The notes: generated from the letters alone by a model not told the origin. Counted from the stretch's first letter, positions 8,050-15,106 are shown. The stretch: DNA of 18,179 bases from Bacteroidales bacterium (GCA_900769035.1 CAAGFD010000013.1:1-18179), one strand, 5' to 3'. Translations and numbers: made by a program.

Positions 8050-9387
8050 TTATTTCAAGTAATCGTTAATACTCTTCACTAAATTCTTAATCTTTTTATT
8101 AGATCTGTATTTAATATCTGAAATTACAATTCTAACCAAACGAACATATTTATGAGTAAACGAAAATACAGGAACTGATATCAATAATAACAAAATAGCT
8201 AAATACCATTTCGTTATACATAGTAGAATAATTGCCAATAAAATCAATATAATAGGGGTTACCAACATAGACAACGCATATCTAATCGAGTTATTAAAGG
8301 CTTTATCATCATTTTTTGAGATAATAAACTGAGATATAAGGATAATAGGAGAAGAAATAATTATCGAATACAGAAAATAAGGCAAAAAAACTATAAGAAC
8401 GATTATACAACTAATAGTATTTACTACAGAAGCCGGGTTTAAAAGAGATTCATCTGCAATTTTCGCTTCTTTTCGAAGTGATGCTAATTCTCTTCCTAAT
8501 TGAAGAATATGTTCTGCCTTAGAAGTGCTTTTCTTTTCAATATTATGAAACTCATCAATAAATTTACGATTTGCCACCATTACATTATATGGTGAGCTAT
8601 TTAAATTCAAAGCATTTAAATATGTTGAATTACGTAGATAAGAAAGATCAAGAAGAGCATCATAGTTTTCGTTATCATCTACATAATGAATAAGTTCGGC
8701 TATTTTTGGAGCTAATAATTCTTTTAGTTCTACCAATAATTTAGGATATGAATCTTCTTTATGATTTTGGATAAATTCCGAGACATTAATAGCTTTACCA
8801 ACATTCAAAGAAAGTGTAGAACAGTACTTTACATAACTTCCATACTCAATACCGACAGGTACAATGTATAATGGCATTTTACCATTTAATTCATTTTCAG
8901 CTTCTACAGCAATACGGCAAATACCTTTTACAATTGGGAGCATACTATGTTTCATTCTATGTGTACCTTCACAGAATATACAAAAAGGCACTTTATGCTC
9001 TAACACTTTAGCTGCCACAGCAATAATTTCGTCATTTTTCTTCATATTCTCACGTCCGTCACGAATTCTCATGATAGGCATGATTTTAAAGAAATTCAAT
9101 ATCTTAGCTAAAGTTTTATTTTTAAACATATCTGCTCTTGCCACGAATACTGTAGGTTTTTGAGAGATCAAGAGTACCGATAATGCGTCCATCAATGCAT
9201 TAGTATGGTTTGGTGCGAATAACACAGCGCCATCTGTAGGGATATTCTCTCGTCCTTCTATACTTACCTCGCTATATGCACTACTAATAGTTTTAAACAT
9301 ATAGCGTAGAATAAAATTATAAAATTTATTATTATCGTAGATATGCATAAAAACACAAATAGGAGTAATAGTTACAAAAGCAACCAT
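8050..9387 (-). CDS. PlsC-like glycerolipid acyltransferase with C-terminal membrane domain
   Basis: This is a predicted inner-membrane enzyme that transfers an acyl chain to glycerol-3-phosphate or lysophosphatidate. The acyltransferase domain (about 45-230) shows block I APNHTNALMDAL with H61 and D67, block III-like CEGTHRMKHSML (139-150) corresponding to FPEGTRS, and block IV IVPVGIEYG. The H-to-D spacing has five residues between, not the usual four of bacterial PlsC. As I recall, this resembles the yeast Gpt2/Sct1-type group. A charged linker (about 270-315) leads to hydrophobic segments at about 322-357, 372-392 and 393-412, then a basic tail. The listed start gives 445 aa. The ATG at 9348 (MHIYDNNKF, residue 14) is an equally good start. 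The purine-rich AAAGGAG lies 1 nt before the first ATG, which is too close to decide. The gene follows rpoZ by 30 nt and precedes the GH20 gene by 4 nt. Confidence 0.85.
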   Translation of the reverse strand: MVAFVTITPICVFMHIYDNNKFYNFILRYMFKTISSAYSEVSIEGRENIPTDGAVLFAPNHTNALMDALSVLLISQKPTVFVARADMFKNKTLAKILNFFKIMPIMRIRDGRENMKKNDEIIAVAAKVLEHKVPFCIFCEGTHRMKHSMLPIVKGICRIAVEAENELNGKMPLYIVPVGIEYGSYVKYCSTLSLNVGKAINVSEFIQNHKEDSYPKLLVELKELLAPKIAELIHYVDDNENYDALLDLSYLRNSTYLNALNLNSSPYNVMVANRKFIDEFHNIEKKSTSKAEHILQLGRELASLRKEAKIADESLLNPASVVNTISCIIVLIVFLPYFLYSIIISSPIILISQFIISKNDDKAFNNSIRYALSMLVTPIILILLAIILLCITKWYLAILLLLISVPVFSFTHKYVRLVRIVISDIKYRSNKKIKNLVKSINDYLK

Positions 9388-9417
9388 ACTCCTTTAATAC
9401 TATAATATTATAAACAA

Positions 9418-9744
9418 TTAATCTCTATCTTTAATAGGATTTTTCCAATAGATTTCTCCATTTTCAAATTCATAAATTGCACGTAAAGTAGGCTTTGGCA
9501 ACTGTTCATAATATCTGGAAATTTCTATTTGCTCCCTATTTTCAAACACTTCCTCCAAGTTATCGTTTGATGAAGAGAAATCAGCCAATTTTTTATCCAA
9601 TTCATGTTTAACTTCGACAGAAATTTGATTGGCACGCTTTGCTATAATACGAACAGTTTCATATACATTACCAACCGGCTCACAAAGAGCATTCATATCA
9701 CGAGTAAGAGTATTGGTTGGAACATTGTTTTTTTTAGAACCCAT
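9418..9744 (-). CDS. rpoZ: RNA polymerase omega subunit, Bacteroidetes type
   Basis: This small protein is the likely omega subunit (RpoZ/Rpb6 family), which helps assemble and stabilise RNA polymerase. At 108 aa it is slightly longer than E. coli omega. The pattern NTLTRDMNALCEPVGNVYET, then AKRANQISVEVKHEL, then NREQIEISRYYEQLPKPTL is what I recognise from Bacteroidetes proteins annotated as omega. The KRANQIS segment corresponds to the conserved helix of the family. The usual order in Bacteroidales, as I remember it, is bamD then this gene, and that order is seen here with an 11-nt gap. It has no promoter of its own that I can see, so it probably depends on the bamD promoter. An outer-membrane assembly factor and an RNA polymerase subunit are therefore expressed together. 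Confidence 0.87.
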   Translation of the reverse strand: MGSKKNNVPTNTLTRDMNALCEPVGNVYETVRIIAKRANQISVEVKHELDKKLADFSSSNDNLEEVFENREQIEISRYYEQLPKPTLRAIYEFENGEIYWKNPIKDRD

Positions 9745-9755
9745 AATAATATTTA

Positions 9756-10556
9756 TTATTTAACTATTTGTTTTGCTTCTTTATATAATCTATTTGCTTC
9801 CTTAATATGTTTACCATCAGCAAATTCATTAACGTAACGATAATATTCATCAATCACTTCACTATAACGCTCTACTCTTTTTTCAGCCACAGACAATGAA
9901 GCTTCCTTAAATTTAGATTGTAAAATGATAAACATTATATCTTCTCTATATTTAGATTCAGGATATTCACGCAATGTATTTTCTGCAGTTACAATAGAAG
10001 CTCTATAATTATTTCCGCCATACAATCCGAGATTATAATACAATTTAGCATTTAAAAATCCTTTATAAGCTAATTTATCCTCCATTTCTGCGAGCATTTT
10101 TCTACACTCATCAATTCTATCACTATTAGGATAAATTTCTATGTATTCATTTAATGCTTGTATTGCATTTTCAGTAGTAGTTTGATCTAATCTGGCATCG
10201 GGTGAATCTATATAGTAACAATATGCAACTTTATAAGTAACATCTTGAGCGAATTTACCTCTAGGAAAATTTCTAAGGTATGCATTGTAATATTCGCTAG
10301 CTGAATAGTAATCTTTTTGACCCAGATATGATTCTGCAATAAAATACATCACTTCTTCGGCCTTCGGTGTACCTCTGTAATAATGAATTACAGACTCAAA
10401 CATAGACACACTCTTTGCATATTTTTTTTCCATAAAATAGTTTTTTCCTGCAATGAATTTTTGCTCTGGATCAGTAGATTTCTGAAGCTTAGCATATTCA
10501 CCGCAAGAAACAAACAAGAGGCTACATATAAATATAAATAATGCTTTATTTTTCAT
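9756..10556 (-). CDS. bamD: Outer-membrane assembly lipoprotein BamD
   Basis: BamD is an essential periplasmic lipoprotein of the BAM machine that inserts beta-barrels into the outer membrane. With the chosen start the protein has 266 aa. A lipoprotein signal runs to LLFVSC with the lipidated cysteine at residue 18, followed by CGEYAKLQKS. The rest is alpha-helical with TPR-like repeats. Examples are KNYFMEKKYAKSVSMFE, then AESYLGQKDYYSASEYYNAYLRNFP, then NALNEY-type helices ending in IYPNSD, and SKYREDIMFI. An in-frame ATG exists at 10583, but the -7 promoter element (10573-10580) lies downstream of that codon. The transcript should therefore begin near 10566, and only the ATG at 10556 can be the start. 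It opens the six-gene operon with rpoZ 11 nt downstream. The lipobox has Phe at -3, slightly atypical. Confidence 0.92.
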   Translation of the reverse strand: MKNKALFIFICSLLFVSCGEYAKLQKSTDPEQKFIAGKNYFMEKKYAKSVSMFESVIHYYRGTPKAEEVMYFIAESYLGQKDYYSASEYYNAYLRNFPRGKFAQDVTYKVAYCYYIDSPDARLDQTTTENAIQALNEYIEIYPNSDRIDECRKMLAEMEDKLAYKGFLNAKLYYNLGLYGGNNYRASIVTAENTLREYPESKYREDIMFIILQSKFKEASLSVAEKRVERYSEVIDEYYRYVNEFADGKHIKEANRLYKEAKQIVK

Positions 10557-10572
10557 ATCCGTAATTAGGATG

Positions 10573-10604
10573 CAAAGGTACACTTTTTTCTACAAACAGG
10601 CAAA
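10573..10604 (-). promoter_or_regulatory. Bacteroidetes-type promoter of the bamD operon
   Basis: On the minus strand this reads TTTG (10604-10601), 20 nt, then TACCTTTG (10580-10573). It matches the primary sigma-factor consensus described for Bacteroides (-33 TTTG, -7 TAnnTTTG). Initiation is expected about 4-7 nt past the final G, near 10566-10569, giving a leader of about 10-13 nt before the bamD ATG at 10556. The promoter starts only 12 nt after the pfp stop and no terminator hairpin intervenes, so some read-through from pfp is possible. The element also fixes the bamD start codon. Confidence 0.8.
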
Positions 10605-10615
10605 TATTTCAGTTA

Positions 10616-12280
10616 TCAATCTTCAATATTATTACCGTGCTCCAATAATAAGGTGTGTGTAGGTTTATCACAAACGTAAGAAGGACCGAAATACTGAATA
10701 GGGCCTGGATAAATATATGAATTTATAGAATCAGCCCACTCTTCTCTATGTTTCTCAAAATATTTAAATGGTGCATCATTTAAATTAACAAGAGCTTTTT
10801 GAATTACAGGTTTCATTTCTCCGTTTCTACGCTCCATATTCATCATCATTGTTATAGGAACACCTCCAGCTATCCAATCTTTTGCCGGTGCAGTAAGATT
10901 TCTCACACTCGCCATATAACCGGTTTTCCCTTCAGAAATAAGGAGAGATGATGTATAGCCCAAAGAATAGCAGTAATCTGCATCAAAATTAGATGGCATA
11001 GAGCAACGACCTTCATATCCAAAGAAATGATTAATAGTACCGAATTTACCTTTATAAATTCCTTTTTCTTTAAGGTATGCCAATTTTTTAGCACACATCT
11101 CAATCAACATTTTTTCGGTTTCAATTAAAGAAACTTGAACGTTTCCATGAGGGTCTCTATCTAAAGTCAATTGTTGTGCAATTCTAATTGGCAATTCGGC
11201 ATAAACATTTCTACTATCTTCTTGTAATTTATCAAGGACATACTCTCTTTTTTCTTTTTCCGTTTCGAGACGATTAAATTCTTCATTATCTGCAAGTAAA
11301 TCATTAAGTTCTCTAATTAATTTTTTCATTGCAGGAATAAATTCAATCAAACCTTCCGGAATAAGAATTGTACCAAAATTTAAGCCGTGGTCTGCTCTTC
11401 GAACTATTACTTCAACAATTCTATCAACGATATCACTAACAGTATAATTTTTAGCAGCTACCTCTTCACTTATGATACATATATTAGGTTGTGTTTGAAG
11501 GGCACATTCCAAAGTAATATGAGAAGCAGAACGACCCATTAATCTAATAAAATGCCAATATTTTTTTGCAGAATTTGCATCACGTTGAATATTACCAATC
11601 AATTCGGAATAGACTTTACATGCAGTATCAAAGCCGAAAGAAGTTTCTATCATTGCATTTTTAAGATCTCCATCTATAGTTTTAGGGCAACCAATTACTT
11701 GAATACCACAATTTTTTTGAAGATAATATTCAGCTAAAACGCAAGCATTTGTATTAGAATCATCGCCACCTATTATCACTATAGCTTTGATATTTAATGC
11801 TTTGCATATTGTAATACCGCTATCAAATTGTTTTTTTTCTTCCAACTTAGTTCTACCGGAACCTATAATATCAAATCCTCCTGTATTGCGATATTCATTA
11901 ACTATTTCTTCTGTAAGTTCTATATATTTATGATCTACCAAACCGCTAGGACCACCCAAGAAACCATATAGTCTATTTTTAGGATTTAATTTTTTCAAAC
12001 CATCAAAAAGGCCACTAATGACATTATGTCCACCCGGAGCTTGACCTCCAGATAAGATAACACCAACATTAATTTCTTGATAAAACTTATCATTTCCCTT
12101 TTCAAATCTGATGATTGGCATTCCATAAGTATTCGGGAATAATTTTGCAATTTCAGATTGATCTGCAATAGAGGTAGTTTTATCGCCTTCGATCATTTCT
12201 ACTCCATCCAAGAGAGAAGAAGGCAATTTAGGATTATATTTATACCTTTCTAATTGTAATGGATTTGCTTTCATATCCAA
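10616..12280 (-). CDS. pfp: Pyrophosphate-dependent 6-phosphofructokinase (long type)
   Basis: The enzyme phosphorylates fructose 6-phosphate using pyrophosphate rather than ATP, reversibly, in cytoplasmic glycolysis and gluconeogenesis. The 554-aa length fits the long PPi-PFK class shared by Bacteroidetes, spirochaetes and plant beta subunits. Motifs are the phosphate loop SGGQAPGGHN (77-86), IIGGDDSNTNA (169-179), CPKTIDGDLKN (198-208), LMGRSASHITLE (247-258) and GYEGRCSMPSNFDADYCYSLGY near residue 430. The aspartate pair in GGDD and the lysine in PKTIDGD are the accepted markers of PPi rather than ATP use. TIDGD carries the catalytic aspartate. Start choice is 12280 or two codons later (12274). 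Upstream lie a palindrome (12314-12336) and a TAACTTTG -7 element (12360-12367), so regulation independent of its neighbours is likely. Confidence 0.94.
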   Translation of the reverse strand: MDMKANPLQLERYKYNPKLPSSLLDGVEMIEGDKTTSIADQSEIAKLFPNTYGMPIIRFEKGNDKFYQEINVGVILSGGQAPGGHNVISGLFDGLKKLNPKNRLYGFLGGPSGLVDHKYIELTEEIVNEYRNTGGFDIIGSGRTKLEEKKQFDSGITICKALNIKAIVIIGGDDSNTNACVLAEYYLQKNCGIQVIGCPKTIDGDLKNAMIETSFGFDTACKVYSELIGNIQRDANSAKKYWHFIRLMGRSASHITLECALQTQPNICIISEEVAAKNYTVSDIVDRIVEVIVRRADHGLNFGTILIPEGLIEFIPAMKKLIRELNDLLADNEEFNRLETEKEKREYVLDKLQEDSRNVYAELPIRIAQQLTLDRDPHGNVQVSLIETEKMLIEMCAKKLAYLKEKGIYKGKFGTINHFFGYEGRCSMPSNFDADYCYSLGYTSSLLISEGKTGYMASVRNLTAPAKDWIAGGVPITMMMNMERRNGEMKPVIQKALVNLNDAPFKYFEKHREEWADSINSYIYPGPIQYFGPSYVCDKPTHTLLLEHGNNIED

Positions 12281-12313
12281 ATTATTAATACTAGAATTTA
12301 CCTTAAATACTTT

Positions 12314-12336
12314 ATAATATGTAAGTTACATATTAT
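12314..12336. promoter_or_regulatory. 23-bp palindrome, candidate operator upstream of pfp
   Basis: The arms ATAATATGTAA and TTACATATTAT are perfectly complementary around a single central G, giving 11 bp per half-site. It lies between the putative -7 element of pfp (12360-12367) and the pfp start (12280), about 20 nt inside the expected transcript. A one-base centre would make a poor RNA hairpin loop, so a binding site for a dimeric repressor or a Crp/Fnr-like protein fits better. The regulator cannot be named from this window. AT-richness makes short palindromes common by chance, but 22 matched bases is well beyond that. Confidence 0.55.
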
Positions 12337-12359
12337 TACATAATTATTTTTTACCGTCG

Positions 12360-12367
12360 CAAAGTTA
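12360..12367 (-). promoter_or_regulatory. -7 element of the pfp promoter
   Basis: The minus strand reads TAACTTTG followed by CG, matching TAnnTTTG. No TTTG is seen at the expected -33 distance (around 12387-12392), so this is a half-match. Initiation would be near 12354, giving a leader of about 75 nt that contains the 23-bp palindrome. The stretch between it and the terminator at 12449 holds only AT-rich sequence in which I see nothing else. Confidence 0.5.
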
Positions 12368-12448
12368 CAAAATTTATTTCAATTATCACTCATTACTCTT
12401 TAAGAAAAAATGCAAATCAATAAAAACTATTTTTATGCAATTACCCTA

Positions 12449-12484
12449 ATAAAAAAGTGGTGTATATCTACACCACTTTTTTAT
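12449..12484 (-). terminator. Strong intrinsic terminator of the small RNA unit
   Basis: This is a 16-bp perfect stem (12449-12464 with 12469-12484, core AAAAAAGTGGTGTA) around the tetraloop TATC. It is flanked by an A-tract on one side and a T-tract on the other, so it can stop transcription from either direction. On the minus strand the RNA ends in UUUUUUAUU. It lies just after the closing stem of the predicted ncRNA and about 250 nt past the phosphohexomutase stop. It therefore most likely ends the ncRNA transcript and also stops read-through from the mutase into pfp. Confidence 0.85.
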
Positions 12485-12677
12485 ATAAAATCGCACTGCA
12501 ATTATTGAGAAAAATTCCTATAAAAACAGGATTTAAGGTATACTATATCTTTGTAATCTGCCGACTAAAAAGTTACCCGAAGGCGCAGCCCGCCATTGAA
12601 ATAGCATTTGCCTTTGTAATAAAAAATTAAATGTAGAATTTTCCAATCTCTTGAACAGTGCGATATACATTTATTTC
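12485..12677 (-). ncRNA. Structured small RNA, candidate 6S RNA
   Basis: This is a roughly 190-nt RNA unit with its own two-box promoter (12683-12713) and terminator (12449-12484), and no credible ORF. Its ends pair perfectly: minus-strand AUCGCACUG (12664-12656) with CAGUGCGAU (12498-12490), nine base pairs. Further inward CAA pairs with UUG, AUUG with CAAU, and GAAAAUUC with GAAUUUUUC (one U bulged). This builds an interrupted rod closing a large AU-rich central bubble and an apical region with GCGCCUUCGGGU (a UUCG tetraloop candidate). A terminal stem, open central bubble and apical arm at 180-200 nt is the 6S RNA plan. 6S binds RNA polymerase holoenzyme by mimicking an open promoter. The 3' side of the bubble contains the complement of TATCTTTG, a -7 consensus. 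SRP RNA, tmRNA and RNase P motifs are absent. Existence as an ncRNA is well supported. The 6S identity (possibly the Rfam Bacteroidales-1 class) is inference. Confidence 0.6.
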
Positions 12678-12682
12678 GAAGG

Positions 12683-12713
12683 CAAAGTTAGCTATATTTA
12701 TTCAATCCTCAAA
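12683..12713 (-). promoter_or_regulatory. Promoter of the candidate 6S RNA
   Basis: The minus strand reads TTTG (12713-12710), 19 nt, then TAACTTTG (12690-12683), a full match to the Bacteroidetes consensus. Initiation is expected near 12677, about a dozen bases before the closing stem of the RNA. The -33 box begins 18 nt after the phosphohexomutase stop. Only a weak AATATT dyad separates them, so mutase transcripts may also read into this unit. Confidence 0.75.
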
Positions 12714-12730
12714 ATATTTGTCTAATAATA

Positions 12731-14491
12731 TTATCCTATTAATAATGATTCTTTTACTTTATCAATTTTATCGATAGTTTTTCTATCACACTCATCATAT
12801 TCATCAATAGAATCCATTTTTTCTCTTACTTCGATGTAAAATTTAATTTTTGGTTCTGTACCAGATGGGCGTACGGAGACCTTAGTACCATCTTCTGTAA
12901 AATATTGCAATACATTTGAGGTTGTAGAAAATTCATCTAACTTAAACACATCTCCTGTTTGAATATTTCTTTCAACAAGTAGTTCATAATCTTTGATCTT
13001 ACATACTTTAGAACCAGCAATTTCGATAGGAGGATTAGATCTGAAATTCTTCATCATAGATTGAATTTCATCTGCGCCTGATTTACCTTTTTTCACTAAT
13101 GAAACGCCTTTTTCTTTACTAAAGCCGAATTCTAAATAAATATTTTGAAGGAGTTGATAAATCGACATACCATTATCTGCTGCCCAAGCAGTTATTTCTG
13201 CCATCAAAGCACACGAACAAACTGCATCTTTATCTCGAATAAAGTCGGCAGGCATATAACCATAGCTCTCTTCTCCACCACCAATATATTGTTTTTTACC
13301 TTCCAAATTTCTAACTTCACTAGCAATCCATTTAAAACCGGTATAACAGTCTATCAATTGGGTATTATACTTTTTACAAATATCTTTTATTAATTCGGAA
13401 GTAACTATAGTCTTCACCATAAATTCATTACCTTTTAACAGACCTAATTCAGAACGACGACGAAGAATATAATAAGTAAACATAATGCATGTTTGATTTC
13501 CATTAATCAACACCCATTCACCTTTATTATTTTTTACTGCAATACCCATTCTATCAGCATCAGGGTCTGAAGCCATCACAATATCCGCATCTATCTCCTT
13601 AGCTTTTTTAATTGCCAAATCCAGAGCGGCAGGTTCTTCAGGGTTAGGTGATATTACTGTCGGGAAATTTCCACTAATTACCGTCTGCTCATCTACCAAA
13701 GTAACGTTTTCAAAACCTATTTCTTTAAGACAACGAGGAATTAAAGTAATTCCGGTACCATGAATAGGGGTATATACTATTTTCAAATCTTTGTGTCGTT
13801 TTATACAATCCGGAGACAAGAAAATAGTTTTAACTTTATCGAGATATTCTTTATCTACATTTTCTCCGATAATCTCAATCAAATCTTTATTACCTTCAAA
13901 TTTAATTTCATCCGGAGATTTAATTTTTTCCACCTCAGAAATAATAATCATATCATGAGGGGCAATAATTTGCGCTCCATCACTCCAGTATGCTTTATAT
14001 CCATTATATTCTTTAGGATTATGAGAAGCAGTAACAATGACTCCGCTTTGACAATTAAGATGCCTAATAGCGAAAGAAATTTCAGGAGTAGGTCTTAAAT
14101 TTTCGAAAAGATACACCTTAATTCCGTTTGCAGAAAAGATGTTCGCAGCTGTTTCTGCAAATAATCTACTATTGTTACGACAATCATGACCTACAACAAC
14201 ACTTATTTGCTGATTACAAAATTCTCTTTTAAGATAATTACTCAAGCCTTGTGTTGCAGCTCCAACAGTATAAATATTCATTCTGTTTGACCCAACACCC
14301 ATTATTCCTCGAAGACCACCGGTTCCAAACTCAAGGTCTTTATAAAAAGCCTCTATAAGTTCTGTCTTATCTTCAGATAAAAGCATACGTTTAACTTCTG
14401 ATTTAGAAGCCTCGTCATAATTCCCATTTAACCAACTTTCTGCCTTAGCAGTAACGAGTTGCAATAATTGATCATTATCCATATTATTCAT
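12731..14491 (-). CDS. Phosphohexomutase (phosphoglucomutase/phosphomannomutase)
   Basis: This cytoplasmic enzyme moves phosphate between C1 and C6 of glucose or mannose, linking glycolysis to nucleotide-sugar and glycogen synthesis. It belongs to the alpha-D-phosphohexomutase superfamily. With this start it has 586 aa, normal for the phosphomannomutase/phosphoglucomutase type of Bacteroidetes and Firmicutes. Four signature sites are intact: the phosphoserine loop TASHNPKEYNGYK with S156, the Mg-binding DPDADR (309-314), the sugar-specificity loop GGGEESYGY (404-412) and the phosphate-binding RPSGTEPK (541-548). FGTGGLRGIMG (55-65) is also typical. The reading frame extends to an ATG at 14530, but the -7 element (14508-14515) lies downstream of that codon, so the start should be 14491 (MNNMDNDQ) or 14482 (MDNDQ). 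It is transcribed apart from pfp, which lies beyond the ncRNA and terminator. Glucose versus mannose preference cannot be read from the motifs. Confidence 0.92.
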   Translation of the reverse strand: MNNMDNDQLLQLVTAKAESWLNGNYDEASKSEVKRMLLSEDKTELIEAFYKDLEFGTGGLRGIMGVGSNRMNIYTVGAATQGLSNYLKREFCNQQISVVVGHDCRNNSRLFAETAANIFSANGIKVYLFENLRPTPEISFAIRHLNCQSGVIVTASHNPKEYNGYKAYWSDGAQIIAPHDMIIISEVEKIKSPDEIKFEGNKDLIEIIGENVDKEYLDKVKTIFLSPDCIKRHKDLKIVYTPIHGTGITLIPRCLKEIGFENVTLVDEQTVISGNFPTVISPNPEEPAALDLAIKKAKEIDADIVMASDPDADRMGIAVKNNKGEWVLINGNQTCIMFTYYILRRRSELGLLKGNEFMVKTIVTSELIKDICKKYNTQLIDCYTGFKWIASEVRNLEGKKQYIGGGEESYGYMPADFIRDKDAVCSCALMAEITAWAADNGMSIYQLLQNIYLEFGFSKEKGVSLVKKGKSGADEIQSMMKNFRSNPPIEIAGSKVCKIKDYELLVERNIQTGDVFKLDEFSTTSNVLQYFTEDGTKVSVRPSGTEPKIKFYIEVREKMDSIDEYDECDRKTIDKIDKVKESLLIG

Positions 14492-14507
14492 TTTTTGTTT
14501 CTCAATA

Positions 14508-14515
14508 CAAAGGTA
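14508..14515 (-). promoter_or_regulatory. -7 element of the phosphohexomutase promoter
   Basis: The minus strand reads TACCTTTG, a full match to TAnnTTTG. No clear TTTG sits 19-21 nt upstream. Initiation near 14503 leaves a leader of about 12 nt before the ATG at 14491 and excludes the more distal in-frame ATG at 14530. It is back to back with the + strand element at 14571-14578, about 55 bp away, so the two divergent genes share one short control region. Confidence 0.6.
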
Positions 14516-14570
14516 AAAAAAAATTTTCATTTAGAGTCGGAAATAAGCATAATAATTCAAAACAAAGCAC

Positions 14571-14578
14571 TAATTTTG
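14571..14578 (+). promoter_or_regulatory. -7 element for the small secreted-protein gene
   Basis: TAATTTTG matches TAnnTTTG, and the ATG follows at 14601, giving a leader of about 17 nt. No TTTG is found at the -33 distance, so this is a half-match and less sure than the bamD and porin promoters. Confidence 0.45.
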
Positions 14579-14600
14579 TAGCCTAAAATATTCATATAAT

Positions 14601-15092
14601 ATGCTAAGGAAAATAACATACACACTAATTGCGATTTTATGCCTTCACGCACCTCTTTTTGGGGATAATAACGAGTTATTTTACAATCAATTACCCTTTG
14701 AACAAGAGGGAATAAATAATAGTTTTGTTAGAGAAAATCCCTACAGAACTGGAATGCGAAGAATGTCGAGAGAAAGAAAATATGAATACTATAAATCCAT
14801 AAACAGGAATAGTGTACGATATTATTCCGATTATATTGACCCCAATATCTTGCAAAATCCAATGAATGCAAATTTTCCGAACAATTATGCTATGACATAC
14901 GGAACATATACTCCGGGATATATCAGTACTCCATTTGAAAAAGATGATTTATCGTATAATGGATTCCCGGACGACCCTGACGTTATACCTGATAACGTAC
15001 ATCTTGTTCCTCTTGGCGATGAATATCCACTACTTGTATTATGTTGTTTGAGTTTACTAATCTCTTATTTAAAATTTAGAAAATCTAAATAA
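14601..15092 (+). CDS. Unrecognised small exported protein with PLGD-membrane-basic tail
   Basis: I do not recognise a family. The protein has 163 aa with a signal peptide at about 1-21 (ITYTLIAILCLHAPLFG). The next 115 residues are polar, rich in Tyr, Asn, Arg and Pro, and probably little structured. A basic patch (RTGMRRMSRERKYEYYKS, 49-66) is followed by an acidic run (FPDDPDVIPD, 122-131). The C terminus has VPLGD (136-140), a hydrophobic segment of about 15 residues (143-157) and the basic end KFRKSK. This motif, membrane segment and basic tail order resembles sorting tails such as LPXTG and PEP-CTERM. I recall similar P-x-G-D tails on other Bacteroidales proteins, but that is memory, not a search. 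It is a single gene, divergent from the phosphohexomutase and convergent with the SBP-like gene 14 nt away. Clean codon structure, a signal peptide and an upstream -7 element support a real gene. Confidence 0.75.
   Translation: MLRKITYTLIAILCLHAPLFGDNNELFYNQLPFEQEGINNSFVRENPYRTGMRRMSRERKYEYYKSINRNSVRYYSDYIDPNILQNPMNANFPNNYAMTYGTYTPGYISTPFEKDDLSYNGFPDDPDVIPDNVHLVPLGDEYPLLVLCCLSLLISYLKFRKSK
15074..15090 (-). terminator. Weak AT-rich hairpin after the porin/SBP operon
   Basis: ATTTAGA and TCTAAAT pair around three bases. On the minus strand the hairpin is followed by TTTTAAAT, and it lies 17 nt past the SBP-like gene stop. It overlaps the 3' end of the convergent gene. The stem has only one G-C pair, so it may be chance. 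Confidence 0.25.
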
Positions 15093-15106
15093 CTAAATAC
15101 ATATTA

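Noticed and set aside
9388..9395. AAAGGAG before the first acyltransferase ATG as proof of that start.
   Set aside because: The spacing is about 1 nt, too short for normal Shine-Dalgarno use, and genes of this phylum generally do not rely on it. The start is left open between 9387 and 9348.
12546..12553. TATCTTTG on the + strand as a genuine promoter.
   Set aside because: It has no TTTG at the -33 distance and no gene follows on that strand. It lies inside the predicted RNA, where it is better explained as part of the bubble.
12485..12677. SRP RNA, tmRNA or RNase P RNA as the identity of the small RNA.
   Set aside because: No GGAAGCAGC-type SRP apical loop, no tRNA-like end or tag ORF, and the unit is too short for tmRNA or RNase P RNA.
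13760..14098. 112-codon + strand frame inside the phosphohexomutase gene.
   Set aside because: It is opposite a clearly conserved enzyme, with composition (Phe/Ile/Asn runs) typical of antisense AT-rich sequence.
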